A DNA stretch of 64,000 bases. Source: Prosapia bicincta. Its lineage: Eukaryota; Arthropoda; Insecta; Hemiptera; Cercopidae. Below are positions 12,201 through 27,100 of this stretch, piece by piece. Position 1 is the first letter of the stretch, and each line of letters starts with the position of its first letter. The translations under genes were made by a program, and so were the position numbers. The notes under the pieces are model-generated. The model did no database searches, was not told the DNA's origin, and saw only the letters and a list, made by a program, of their open reading frames with translations. The stretch spans positions 1,092,501 through 1,156,500 of the forward strand of contig JBAIZL010000066.1 of NCBI GenBank assembly GCA_036971475.1, given 5' to 3'.

Positions 12201-15200
12201 AGTGTTATTTTGTAAAATAGTGTTTAAACCCTTCTATTGAGTACCGTGTTTTTTAAATCAACAAAAAACTATCATAAACATTTTTTTTTGACAAAATAAA
12301 TAATTTGTTGAGCTTTACAGCATGTTTCTTTATGAAATATCAAAGTATTTTTTTTATATGGAAACAAAATCTTATGCAAATACCTGTTGAAATAACAAAG
12401 AATAAAATGTGTCAACTTGTTTCATCTGACCTGGTATCATATAACTCTTTTCTATTCTATAAGACTGAGATGAAAATCAGTATTTATTTAAAACTATAAA
12501 TACACTGTAAGTTGTCACATCATCAATCGTTATCGTTTGTTTGTTCCTATCCCTCATGATAGGAAAGGATGTAAGGGCTATGCTTTAATGGTCCATGACT
12601 ATACCAAGCAACCCTTTGAAGCTGGATAACCAACTGGGAAAACTTACATTAAAAAATGTGTTTTAATGTAGTTATAACTCATACAGACATTACTAAACAA
12701 ATCAAATTCCAAATGTTTTAAAACTGAAATCAAAATTCATACCCTCAAAATTTGTTAGGAAAAGAAGTCCTTGAAAGCTCTTTTGAAAAATAAATCTTAT
12801 AAAACCTGCATGTCAGTTATCCTTGTTGGATGTTAAATTAAACTAAAAACCTTGAAATGATTAATGTATTTATACAGTTATAATTTAACACTGATTTTTT
12901 TAGTTGATTCAAATTAATGTTTTTTTTTTTAAGAAAAGCTTATTACAATAAAAATATTGGAAAGAACCCCAATACCACAAAAATAACAAATAAAACAAGT
13001 TACTTAAGATTAAACCCTTATGTACATTTCGATGACCATGTCATCATCATCAGAGGGTCTTGTTACAAAATTACAATCTAGCAAACAAAAAGATACAAAC
13101 TAGAGTGATAACTTGTACAAACTCTAGTTTGTAACTTCTTGTGTGCTAGATTGTAATTTTGTAATAAGATCCTCTAATGATGATGACATGGTCATCGAAA
13201 TGTACATAAGGGTTTAATCTTAAGTAACTTGTTTTATTTGTTATTTTTGATTATTTTTGTGGTATTGGGGTTCTTTTCAATATTTTTATTGTAATATATT
13301 GTACCACTGTGCTCTTGATATTGTGTAGAAAAGCTTATGGTTACAGATAACAAATAATTATTTTTAAAAAAGTTTAATTTTTTATAGGAAAATTAAATTT
13401 GTTTAGAACTTCTAGATTTCACATACTCTAAATTTTCTCTTAAGAATGATATATGGAGAAGACATATTGTACAACACACTGGAATAAACCATGTCAAGAG
13501 TTAACACAGATAAGCCTGAACATCATATTTTATAGTTATGATTTAAATCATTAAAAATCAATCAACATCATAATTAATTTTAATATTTAAATCTTCCTAT
13601 ACCTACAAATACTGAACTTACCTAATAACAGCCATTCCATTTTGGATATTCCCTGCACATATCTCTTCTACTAGCTTTATTGTACTTCCAGCAGCAAGTA
13701 AGCAAAGTTTGTATGTAGTCTACAAAAATACAAACTTTAAAATATTTAAGAAAGAAAAGAGTAAAATAATAAAATAGTCTAATCTAGTCACACCATATCC
13801 ATCTTCCAGTAAGACAAATAAATACACTAGCTACCAGTAAGATATATTAGCTACACTAGAATATGTTGCAAATGTAGGTAAGATATATTAGCTACACTAG
13901 AATATGTTGGAAATGTAGGTAAGATATATTAGCTACACTAGAATATGTTGGAAATGTAGGTAAGATATATTAGCTACACTAGAATATGTTGCAAATGTAG
14001 GTAAGATATATTAGCTACACTAGAATATGTTGGAAATGTAGGTAAGATATATTAGCTACACTAGAATATGTTGCAAATGTAGGTAAGATATATTAGCTAC
14101 ACTAGAATATGTTGCAAATGTAGGTAAGATATATTAGCTACACTAGAATATGTTGCAAATGTAGGTAAGATATATTAGCTACACTAGAATATGTTGGAAA
14201 TGTAGGTAAGATATATTAGCTACACTAGAATATGTTGGAAATGTAGGTATGATATATTAACTACACTAGAATATGTTGGGAATGTAGGTAAGATATATTA
14301 GCTACACTAGAATATGTTGGGAATGTAGGTAAGATATATTAGCTACACTAGAATATGTTGGAAATGTAGGTAAGATATATTAGCTACACTAGAATATGTT
14401 GGAAATGTAGGTAAGATATATTAGCTACACTAGAATATGTTGCAAATGTAGGTAAGATATATTAGCTACACTAGAATATGTTGGGAATGTAGGTAAGATA
14501 TATTAGCTACACTAGAATATGTTGGAAATGTAGGTAAGATATATTAGCTACACTAGAATATGTTGGAAATGTAGGTAAGATATATTAGCTACACTAGAAT
14601 ATGTTGGAAATGTAGGTAAGATATATTAGCTACACTAGAATATGTTGCAAATGTAGGTAAGATATATTAGCTACACTAGAATATGTTGGAAATGTAGGTA
14701 AGATATATTAGCTACACTAGAATATGTTGCAAATGTAGGTAAGATATATTAGCTACACTAGAATATGTTGCAAATGTAGGTAAGATATATTAGCTACACT
14801 AGAATATGTTGCAAATGTAGGTAAGATATATTAGCTACACTAGAATATGTTGGAAATGTAGGTAAGATATATTAGCTACACTAGAATATGTTGGGAATGT
14901 AGGTAAGATATATTAGCTACACTTGAATATGTTGCAAATGTAGGTAAGATATATTTGCTACACTAGAATATGTTGGGAATGTAGGTAAGATATATTAGCT
15001 ACACTAGAATATGTTGCAAATGTAGGTAAGATATATTAGCTACACTAGAATATGTTGGAAATGTAGGTAAGATATATTAGCTACACTAGAATATGTTGGG
15101 AATGTAGGTAAGATATATTAGCTACACTAGAATATGTTGGAAATGTAGGTAAGATATATTAGCTACACTAGAATATGTTGGAAATGTAGGTAAGATATAT

Positions 15201-18200
15201 TAGCTACACTAGAATATGTTGGAAATGTAGGTAAGATATATTAGCTACACTAGAATATGTTGAAAATGTAGGTAAGATATATTAGCTACACTTGAATATG
15301 TTGCAAATGTAGGTAAGATATATTAGCTACACTAGAATATGTTGGAAATGTAGGTAAGATATATTAGCTACACTAGAATATGTTGAAAATGTAGGTTAGA
15401 TATATTAGCTACACTAGAATATGTTGGAAATGTAGGTAAGATATATTAGCTACACTAGAATATGTTGGAAATGTAGGTAAGATATATTAGCTACACAAGA
15501 ATATGTTGAAAATCTAGGTAAGATATATTAGCTACACTAGAATATGTTGGGAATGTAGGTAAGATATATTAGCTACACTAGAATATGTTGGAAATGTAGG
15601 TAAGATATATTAGCTACACTAGAATATGTTGGAAATGTAGGTAAGATATATTAGCTACACTAGAATATGTTGCAAATGTAGGTAAGATATATTAGCTACA
15701 CAAGAATATGTTGGAAATGTAGGTAAGATATATTAGCTACACTAGAATATGTTGGGAATGTAGGTAAGATATATTAGCTACACTAGAATATGTTGGAAAT
15801 GTAGGTAAGATATATTAGCTACACTAGAATATGTTGGAAATGTAGGTAAGATATATTAGCTACACTAGAATATGTTGGAAATGGAGGTAAGATATATTAG
15901 CTACACTAGAATATGTTGGGAATGTAGGTAAGATATATTAGCTACACTAGAATATGTTGGAAATGTAGGTAAGATATATTAGCTACACTAGAATATGTTG
16001 GAAATGTAGGTAAGATATATTAGCTACACTAGAATATGTTGGAAATGTAGGTAAGATATATTAGCTACACTAGAATATGTTGGGAATGTAGGTAAGATAT
16101 ATTAGCTACACTAGAATATGTTGGGAATGTAGGTAAGATATATTAGCTACACTAGAATATGTTGGAAATGTAGGTAAGATATATTAGCTACACTAGAATA
16201 TGTTGGAAATGTAGGTAAGATATATTAGCTACACTAGAATATGTTGGGAATGTAGGTAAGATATATTAGCTACACTAGAATATGTTGGGAATGTAGGTAA
16301 GATATATTAGCTACACTAGAATATGTTGGGAATGTAGGTAAGATATATTAGCTACACTAGAATATGTTGGAAATGTAGGTAAGATATATTAGCTACACTA
16401 GAATATGTTGGAAATGTAGGTAAGATATATTAGCTACACTAGAATATGTTGGAAATGTAGGTAAGATATATTAGCTACACTAGAATATGTTGAAAATGTA
16501 GGTAAGATATATTAGCTACACTTGAATATGTTGCAAATGTAGGTAAGATATATTAGCTACACTAGAATATGTTGGAAATGTAGGTAAGATATATTAGCTA
16601 CACTAGAATATGTTGAAAATGTAGGTTAGATATATTAGCTACACTATAATATGTTGGAAATGTAGGTAAGATATATTAGCTACACTAGAATATGTTGGAA
16701 ATGTAGGTAAGATATATTAGCTACACAAGAATATGTTGAAAATCTAGGTAAGATATATTAGCTACAATAGAATGTTGAAAATCTAGGTAAGATATATTAG
16801 CTACACTAGAATATGTTGGAAATGTAGGTAAGATATATTAGCTACACTAGAATATGTTGGAAATCTAGGTAAGATATATTAGCTACACTAGAATATGTTG
16901 GAAATATAGGTAAGCTATATTAGCTACACTAGAATATGTTGCAAATGTAGGTAAGATATATTAGCTACACTAGAATATGTTGCAAATGTAGGTAAGATAT
17001 ATTAGCTGCACTAGAATATGTTGGAAATGTAGGTAAGATATATTAGCTACACTAGAATATGTTGCAAATGTAGGTAAGATATATTAGCTACACTAGAATA
17101 TGTTGCAAATGTAGGTAAGATATATTAGCTACACTAGAATATGTTGAAAATGTAGGTAAGATATATTAGCTACACTAGAATATGTTGGAAATGTAGGTAA
17201 GATATATTAGCTACATTATAATATGTTGGAAATGTAGGTAAGATATATTAGCTACACTAGAATATGTTGAAAATGTAGGTAAGATATATTAGCTACACTA
17301 GAATATGTTGAAAATGTAGGTAAGATATATTAGCTACACTAGAATATGTTGGAAATGTAGGTAAGATATATTAGCTACACTAGAATATGTTGCAAATGTA
17401 GGTAAGATATATTAGCTACACTAGAATATGTTGCAAATGTAGGTAAGATATATTAGCTACACTAGAATATGTTGCAAATGTAGGTAAGATATATTAGCTA
17501 CACTAGAATATGTTGGAAATGTAGGTAAGATATATTAGCTACACTAGAATATGTTGGGAATGTAGGTAAGATATATTAGCTACACTTGAATATGTTGCAA
17601 ATGTAGGTAAGATATATTAGCTACACTAGAATATGTTGGGAATGTAGGTAAGATATATTAGCTACACTAGAATATGTTGCAAATGTAGGTAAGATATATT
17701 AGCTACACTAGAATATGTTGGAAATGTAGGTAAGATATATTAGCTACACTAGAATATGTTGGGAATGTAGGTAAGATATATTAGCTACACTTGAATATGT
17801 TGCAAATGTAGGTAAGATATATTAGCTACACTAGAATATGTTGGAAATGTAGGTAAGATATATTAGCTACACTAGAATATGTTGAAAATGTAGGTTAGAT
17901 ATATTAGCTACACTAGAATATGTTGGAAATGTAGGTAAGATATATTAGCTACACTAGAATATGTTGGAAATGTAGGTAAGATATATTAGCTACACAAGAA
18001 TATGTTGAAAATCTAGGTAAGATATATTAGCTACAATAGAATATGTTGAAAATCTAGGTAAGATATATTAGCTACACTAGAATATGTTGGAAATGTAGGT
18101 AAGATATATTAGCTACACTAGAATATGTTGGAAATCTAGGTAAGATATATTAGCTACACTAGAATATGTTGGAAATATAGGTAAGCTATATTAGCTACAC

Positions 18201-20775
18201 TAGAATATGTTGCAAATGTAGGTAAGATATATTAGCTACACTAGAATATGTTGCAAATGTAGGTAAGATATATTAGCTGCACTAGAATATGTTGGAAATG
18301 TAGGTAAGATATATTAGCTACACTAGAATATGTTGCAAATGTAGGTAAGATATATTAGCTACACTAGAATATGTTGCAAATGTAGGTAAGATATATTAGC
18401 TACACTAGAATATGTTGAAAATGTAGGTAAGATATATTAGCTACACTAGAATATGTTGGAAATGTAGGTAAGATATATTAGCTACATTATAATATGTTGG
18501 AAATGTAGGTAAGATATATTAGCTACACTAGAATATGTTGAAAATGTAGGTAAGATATATTAGCTACACTAGAATATGTTGAAAATGTAGGTAAGATATA
18601 TTAGCTACACTAGAATATGTTGGAAATGTAGGTAAGATATATTAGCTACACTAGAATATGTTGAAAATGTAGGTAAGATATATTAGCTACACTAGAATAT
18701 GTTGGAAATGTAGGTAAGATATATTAGCTACATTATAATATGTTGGAAATGTAGGTAAGATATATTAGCTACACTAGAATATGTTGGAAATGTAGGTAAG
18801 ATATATTAGCTACACTAGAATATGTTGGAAATGTAGGTAAGATATATTAGCTACACTAGAATATGTTGGAAATGTAGGTAAGATATATTAGCTACACTAG
18901 AATATGTTGGGAATGTATGTAAGATATATTAGCTACACTTGAATATGTTGGAAATGTAGGTAAGATATATTAGCTACACTAGAATATGTAGGGAATGTAG
19001 GTAAGATATATTAGCTACACTAGAATATGTTGGGAATGTAGGTAAGATATATTAGCTACACTAGAATATGTTGGAAATGTAGGTAAGATATATTAGCTAC
19101 ACTAGAATATGTTGGAAATGTAGGTAACATATATTAGCTACAGTAGAATATGTTGGAAATGTAGGTAACATATATTAGCTACACTAGAATATGTTGGAAA
19201 TGTAGGTAAGATATATTAGCTACACTTGAATATGTTGGGAATGTAGGTAAGATATATTAGCTACACTAGAATATGTTGCAAATGTAGGTAACATATATTA
19301 GCTACACTAGAATATGTTGGAAATGTAGGTAAGATATATTAGCTACACTAGAATATGTTGGAAATGTAGGTAAGATATATTAGCTACACTAGAATATGTT
19401 GGGAATGTAGGTAAGATATATTAGCTACACTTGAATATGTTGGGAATGTAGGTAAGATATATTAGCTACACTAGAATATGTTGGACATGTAGGTAACATA
19501 TATTAGCTACACTAGAATATGTTGGAAATGTAGGTAAGATATATTAGCTACACTAGAATATGTTGAAAATCTAGGTAAGATATATTACCTACATTAGAAT
19601 ATGTTGGAAATGTAGGTAAGATATATTAGCTACACTAGAATATGTTGGAAATGTAGGTAAGATATATTAGCTACACTAGAATATGTTGGAAAAGTAGGTA
19701 AGATATATTAGCTACACTAGAATATGTTGAAAATCTAGGTAAGATATATTAGCTACACTAGAATATGTTGAAAATCTAGGTAAGATATATTACCTACATT
19801 AGAATATGTTGGAAATGTAGGTAAGATATATTAGCTACACTAGAATATGTTGGAAATGTAGGTAAAATATATTAGCTACACTAGAATATGTTGGAAATGT
19901 AGGTAAGATATATTAGCTACACTAGAATATGTTGGAAATGTAGGTTAGATATATTAACTACACTAGAATATGTTGGAAATGTAGGTAGGATATATTAGCT
20001 ACACTATATTAGCTAACTAGTATATGTTGGAAATGTAGGTAAGATATATTAGCTACACTAGAATATGTTGAAAATGTAGGTAAGATATACTAGCTACACT
20101 TGAATATGTTGGAAATGTAGGTAAGATATATTAGCTACACTAGAATATGTTGAAAATGTAGGTAAGATATATTAGCTACACTAGAATATGTTGGAAATGT
20201 AGGTAAGATATATTAACTACACTAGAATATATTGGAAAAGTAGGTAAGATATATTAGCTTCACTAGAATATGTTGGAAATGTAGGTAAGATATATTAGCT
20301 ACACTAGAATATGTTGGAAATGTAGGTAAGATATATTAGCTACACTAGAATATGTTGGAAATGTAGGTAAGATATATTAGCTACACTAGAATATCTTGAA
20401 AATGTAGGTAAGATATATTAGCTACACTAGAATATGTTGGAAATGTAGGTAAGATATATTAGCTACACTAGAATATGTTGAAAATCTAGGTAAGATATAT
20501 TACCTACATTAGAATATCTTGAAAATGTAGGTAAGATATATTAGCTACACTAGAATATGTTGGAAATGTAGGTAAGATATATTAGCTACACTAGAATATG
20601 TTGAAAATGTAGGTAAGATATATTACCTACATTAGAATATCTTGAAAATGTAGGTAAGATATATTAGCTACACTAGAATATGTTGAAAATCTAGGTAAGA
20701 TATATTACCTACATTAGAATATCTTGAAAATGTAGGTAAGATATATTAGCTACACTAGAATATGTTGGAAATGTA

Positions 20776-20828
<53 letters not shown>

Positions 20829-23800
20829 CCAGGCGAAAAACCTGTCAAGGTTATCATCGCCTAACTAAAGTTATTTTAAATAATAAGATTTTAAAATAAA
20901 TATTACCTAAAACTAATCAAAATAAAACAAAATAAATGTTTAAAACTAATTGTGATTATAGTTATCTAAAATTAAAGAACCTAAAATTATAAAAAATTTA
21001 AATATTGTTAAGATATATTAGCTACACTAGAATATGTTGAAAATGTAGGTAAGATATATTAGCTACACTAGAATATCTTGAAAATGTAGGTAAGATATAT
21101 CAGCTACACTAGAATATGTTGGAAATGTAGGTAAGATATATTAGCTACACTAGAATATGTTGAAAATGTAGGTAAGATATATTAGCTACACTAGAATATG
21201 TTGAAAATGTAGGTAAGATATATTAGCTACACTAGAATATCTTGAAAATGTAGGTAGGATATATTAGCTACACTAGAATATGTTGAAAATGTAGGTAAGA
21301 TATATTAGCTACACTAGAATATGTTGAAAATCTAGGTAAGATATATTAGCTACACTAGAATATGTTGAAAATGTAGGTAAGATATATTAGCTACACTAGA
21401 ATATCTTGAAAATGTAGGTAGGATATATTAGCTACACTAGAATATGTTGAAAATGTAGGTAAGATATATTAGCTACACTAGAATATGTTGAAAATGTAGG
21501 TAAGATATATTAGCTACACTAGAATATGTTGGAAATGTAGGTAACATATATTAGCTACACTAGAATATGTTGGAAATGTAGGTAACATATATTAGCTACA
21601 CTAGAATATGTTGAAAATGTAGGTTAGATATATTAGCTACACTAGAATATGTTGGAAATGTAGGTAAGATATATTAGCTACACTAGAATATGTTGCAAAT
21701 GTAGGTAAGATATATTAGCTGCACTAGAATATGTTGGAAATGTAGGTAAGATATATTAGCTACACTAGAATATGTTGGAAATGTAGGTAAGATATATTAG
21801 CTACACTAGAATATGTTGGAAATGTAGGTAAGATATATTAGCTACACTAGAATATGTTGGAAATGTAGGTAAGATATATTAGCTACACTAGAATATGTTG
21901 AAAATGTAGGTTAGATATATTAGCTACACTAGAATATGTTGGAAATGTAGGTAAGATATATTAGCTACACTAGAATATGTTGGAAATGTAGGTAAGATAT
22001 ATTAGCTACACTAGAATATGTTGGAAATGTAGGTAAGATATATTAGCTACACTAGAATATCTTGAAAATCTAGGTAAGATATATTAGCTACACTAGAATA
22101 TGTTTTAAATGTAGGTAAGATATATTAGCTACACTATATTAGCTAACTAGTATATGTTGGAAATGTAGGTAAGATATATTAGCTACACTATATTAGCTAC
22201 ACTAGAATATGTTGGAAATGTAGGTAAGATATATTAGCTACACTAGAATATGTTGAATATGTAGGTAAGGTATATTAGCTACACTAGAATATGTTGAAAA
22301 TGTAGGTAAGATATATTAGCTACACTAGAATATGTTGGAAATGTAGGTAACATATATTAGCTACACTAGAATATGTTGGAAATGTAGGTAAGATATATTA
22401 GCTACACTAGAATATGTTGAAAATGTAGGTTAGATATATTAGCTACACTAGAATATGTTGGAAATGTAGGTAAGATATATTAGCTACACTAGAATATGTT
22501 GGAAATGTAGGTAAGATATATTAGCTACACTAGAATATGTTGAAAATCTAGGTAAGATATATTAGCTACAATAGAATATGTTGAAAATCTAGGTAAGATA
22601 TGTTAGCTACACTAGAATATGTTGGAAATGTAGGTAAGATATATTAGCTACACTAGAATATGTTGGAAATCTAGGTAAGATATATTAGCTACACTAGAAT
22701 ATGTTGGAAATATAGGAAAGATATATTAGCTACACTAGAATATGTTGGAAATGTAGGTAAGATATATTAGCTACACTAGAATATGTTGAAAATGTAGGTA
22801 ATATATATTAGCTACACTAGAATATGTTGAAAATGTAGGTAAGATATATTAGCTACACTAGAATATGTTGAAAATGTAGGTAAGATATATTAGCTACACT
22901 AGAATATGTTGGAAATGTAGGTAACATATATTAGCTACACTAGAATATGTTGGAAATGTAGGTAACATATATTAGCTACACTAGAATATGTTGAAAATGT
23001 AGGTTAGATATATTAGCTACACTAGAATATGTTGGAAATGTAGGTAAGATATATTAGCTACACTAGAATATGTTGAAAATGTAGGTAAGATATATTAGCT
23101 ACACTAGAATATGTTGGAAATGTAGGTAAGATATATTATCTACACTAGAATATGTTGGAAATGTAGGTAAGATATATTAGCTATACTAGAATATGTTGGA
23201 AATGTAGGTAAGATATATTAGCTATACTAGAATATGTTGAAAATGTAGGTAAGATATATTAGCTACACTAGAATATGTTGGAAATGTAGGTAAGATATAT
23301 TAGCTACACTAGAATATGTTGGAAATGTAGGTAAGATATATTAGCTACACTAGAATATGTTGGAAATGTAGGTAAGATATATTAGCTATACTAGAATATG
23401 TTGAAAATGTAGGTAAGATATATTAGCTACACTAGAATATGTTGGAAATGTAGGTAAGATATATTAGCTACACTAGAATATGTTGGAAATGTAGGTAAGA
23501 TATATTAACTACACTAGAATATATTGGAAAAGTAGGTAAGATATATTAGCTTCACTAGAATATGTTGGAAATGTAGGTAAGATATATTAGCTACACTAGA
23601 ATATGTTGGAAATGTAGGTAAGATATATTAGCTACACTAGAATATGTTGGAAATGTAGGTAAGATATATTAGCTACACTAGAATATCTTGAAAATGTAGG
23701 TAAGATATATTAGCTACACTAGAATATGTTGGAAATGTAGGTAAGATATATTAGCTACACTAGAATATGTTGAAAATCTAGGTAAGATATATTACCTACA

Positions 23801-24067
23801 TTAGAATATCTTGAAAATGTAGGTAAGATATATTAGCTACACTAGAATATGTTGGAAATGTAGGTAAGATATATTAGCTACACTAGAATATGTTGAAAAT
23901 GTAGGTAAGATATATTACCTACATTAGAATATCTTGAAAATGTAGGTAAGATATATTAGCTACACTAGAATATGTTGAAAATCTAGGTAAGATATATTAC
24001 CTACATTAGAATATCTTGAAAATGTAGGTAAGATATATTAGCTACACTAGAATATGTTGGAAATGTA

Positions 24068-24118
<51 letters not shown>

Positions 24119-27100
24119 CCAGGCGAAAAACCTGTCAAGGTTATCATCGCCTAACTAAAGTTATTTTAAATAATAAGATTTTAAAATAAATATTACCTAA
24201 AACTAATCAAAATAAAACAAAATAAATGTTTAAAACTAATTGTGATTATAGTTATCTAAAATTAAAGAACCTAAAATTATAAAAAATTTAAATATTGTTA
24301 AGATATATTAGCTACACTAGAATATGTTGAAAATGTAGGTAAGATATATTAGCTACACTAGAATATCTTGAAAATGTAGGTAAGATATATCAGCTACACT
24401 AGAATATGTTGGAAATGTAGGTAAGATATATTAGCTACACTAGAATATGTTGAAAATGTAGGTAAGATATATTAGCTACACTAGAATATGTTGAAAATGT
24501 AGGTAAGATATATTAGCTACACTAGAATATCTTGAAAATGTAGGTAGGATATATTAGCTACACTAGAATATGTTGAAAATGTAGGTAAGATATATTAGCT
24601 ACACTAGAATATGTTGAAAATCTAGGTAAGATATATTAGCTACACTAGAATATGTTGAAAATGTAGGTAAGATATATTAGCTACACTAGAATATCTTGAA
24701 AATGTAGGTAGGATATATTAGCTACACTAGAATATGTTGAAAATGTAGGTAAGATATATTAGCTACACTAGAATATGTTGAAAATGTAGGTAAGATATAT
24801 TAGCTACACTAGAATATGTTGGAAATGTAGGTAACATATATTAGCTACACTAGAATATGTTGGAAATGTAGGTAACATATATTAGCTACACTAGAATATG
24901 TTGAAAATGTAGGTTAGATATATTAGCTACACTAGAATATGTTGGAAATGTAGGTAAGATATATTAGCTACACTAGAATATGTTGCAAATGTAGGTAAGA
25001 TATATTAGCTGCACTAGAATATGTTGGAAATGTAGGTAAGATATATTAGCTACACTAGAATATGTTGGAAATGTAGGTAAGATATATTAGCTACACTAGA
25101 ATATGTTGGAAATGTAGGTAAGATATATTAGCTACACTAGAATATGTTGGAAATGTAGGTAAGATATATTAGCTACACTAGAATATGTTGAAAATGTAGG
25201 TTAGATATATTAGCTACACTAGAATATGTTGGAAATGTAGGTAAGATATATTAGCTACACTAGAATATGTTGGAAATGTAGGTAAGATATATTAGCTACA
25301 CTAGAATATGTTGGAAATGTAGGTAAGATATATTAGCTACACTAGAATATGTTGAAAATCTAGGTAAGATATATTAGCTACACTAGAATATGTTTTAAAT
25401 GTAGGTAAGATATATTAGCTACACTATATTAGCTAACTAGTATATGTTGGAAATGTAGGTAAGATATATTAGCTACACTATATTAGCTACACTAGAATAT
25501 GTTGGAAATGTAGGTAAGATATATTAGCTACACTAGAATATGTTGAATATGTAGGTAAGGTATATTAGCTACACTAGAATATGTTGAAAATGTAGGTAAG
25601 ATATATTAGCTACACTAGAATATGTTGGAAATGTAGGTAACATATATTAGCTACACTAGAATATGTTGGAAATGTAGGTAAGATATATTAGCTACACTAG
25701 AATATGTTGAAAATGTAGGTTAGATATATTAGCTACACTAGAATATGTTGGAAATGTAGGTAAGATATATTAGCTACACTAGAATATGTTGGAAATGTAG
25801 GTAAGATATATTAGCTACACTAGAATATGTTGAAAATCTAGGTAAGATATATTAGCTACAATAGAATATGTTGAAAATCTAGGTAAGATATGTTAGCTAC
25901 ACTAGAATATGTTGGAAATGTAGGTAAGATATATTAGCTACACTAGAATATGTTGGAAATCTAGGTAAGATATATTAGCTACACTAGAATATGTTGGAAA
26001 TATAGGAAAGATATATTAGCTACACTAGAATATGTTGGAAATGTAGGTAAGATATATTAGCTACACTAGAATATGTTGAAAATGTAGGTAATATATATTA
26101 GCTACACTAGAATATGTTGAAAATGTAGGTAAGATATATTAGCTACACTAGAATATGTTGAAAATGTAGGTAAGATATATTAGCTACACTAGAATATGTT
26201 GGAAATGTAGGTAACATATATTAGCTACACTAGAATATGTTGGAAATGTAGGTAACATATATTAGCTACACTAGAATATGTTGAAAATGTAGGTTAGATA
26301 TATTAGCTACACTAGAATATGTTGGAAATGTAGGTAAGATATATTAGCTACACTAGAATATGTTGAAAATGTAGGTAAGATATATTAGCTACACTAGAAT
26401 ATGTTGGAAATGTAGGTAAGATATATTATCTACACTAGAATATGTTGGAAATGTAGGTAAGATATATTAGCTATACTAGAATATGTTGGAAATGTAGGTA
26501 AGATATATTAGCTATACTAGAATATGTTGAAAATGTAGGTAAGATATATTAGCTACACTAGAATATGTTGGAAATGTAGGTAAGATATATTAGCTACACT
26601 AGAATATGTTGGAAATGTAGGTAAGATATATTAGCTACACTAGAATATGTTGGAAATGTAGGTAAGATATATTAGCTATACTAGAATATGTTGAAAATGT
26701 AGGTAAGATATATTAGCTACACTAGAATATGTTGGAAATGTAGGTAAGATATATTAGCTACACTAGAATATGTTGGAAATCTAGGTAAGATATATTAAAG
26801 TTTTGAGTTATACAGTCCCCCTAAAAAATTATTTTTACGTTGTTAAGAAACTTGATTTGTGGAGATTTTTGTAACTGATATAATAATATTTTTATTAATG
26901 TAATCTTTTTGAAAAAAGAAATAATAAGTGTAGCTAATGAAAACCACGTAAAACAACATTTAAAAAAATCTGCATTATTTCCTTTTCTAAAATATAAACA
27001 CGGTACTTAAAATTTAGCAAAACGTAAATCAATATGACAAAAAGTAATCTAGAAAAATACTTCCAGGCAGAATTTTGAGTTTTCACTGAAATAATCTGTA

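Larger units (their letters stand above)
12944..13326. mobile_element. Palindromic hammerhead-bearing retroelement, copy 2
   Basis: Inverted-repeat element flanked by identical 12-bp direct repeats AGAAAAGCTTAT at 12932-12943 and 13327-13338. Arms start TACAATAAAAATATTGGAAA; the right arm carries an extra 30-40 bp (GTACCACTGTGCTCTTGATA). The arms face each other around a spacer of about 100 bp containing a smaller inverted repeat. The left arm encodes an intact hammerhead-like core on the minus strand; the right arm encodes one on the plus strand with core CTAATGA. Located in HDAC6 intron 5. Confidence 0.82.

Noticed and set aside
13836..26796. Regular direct repeats resembling a CRISPR array
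   Set aside because: Units are contiguous 41-bp satellite copies with no unique spacers, in an intron of a eukaryotic gene.
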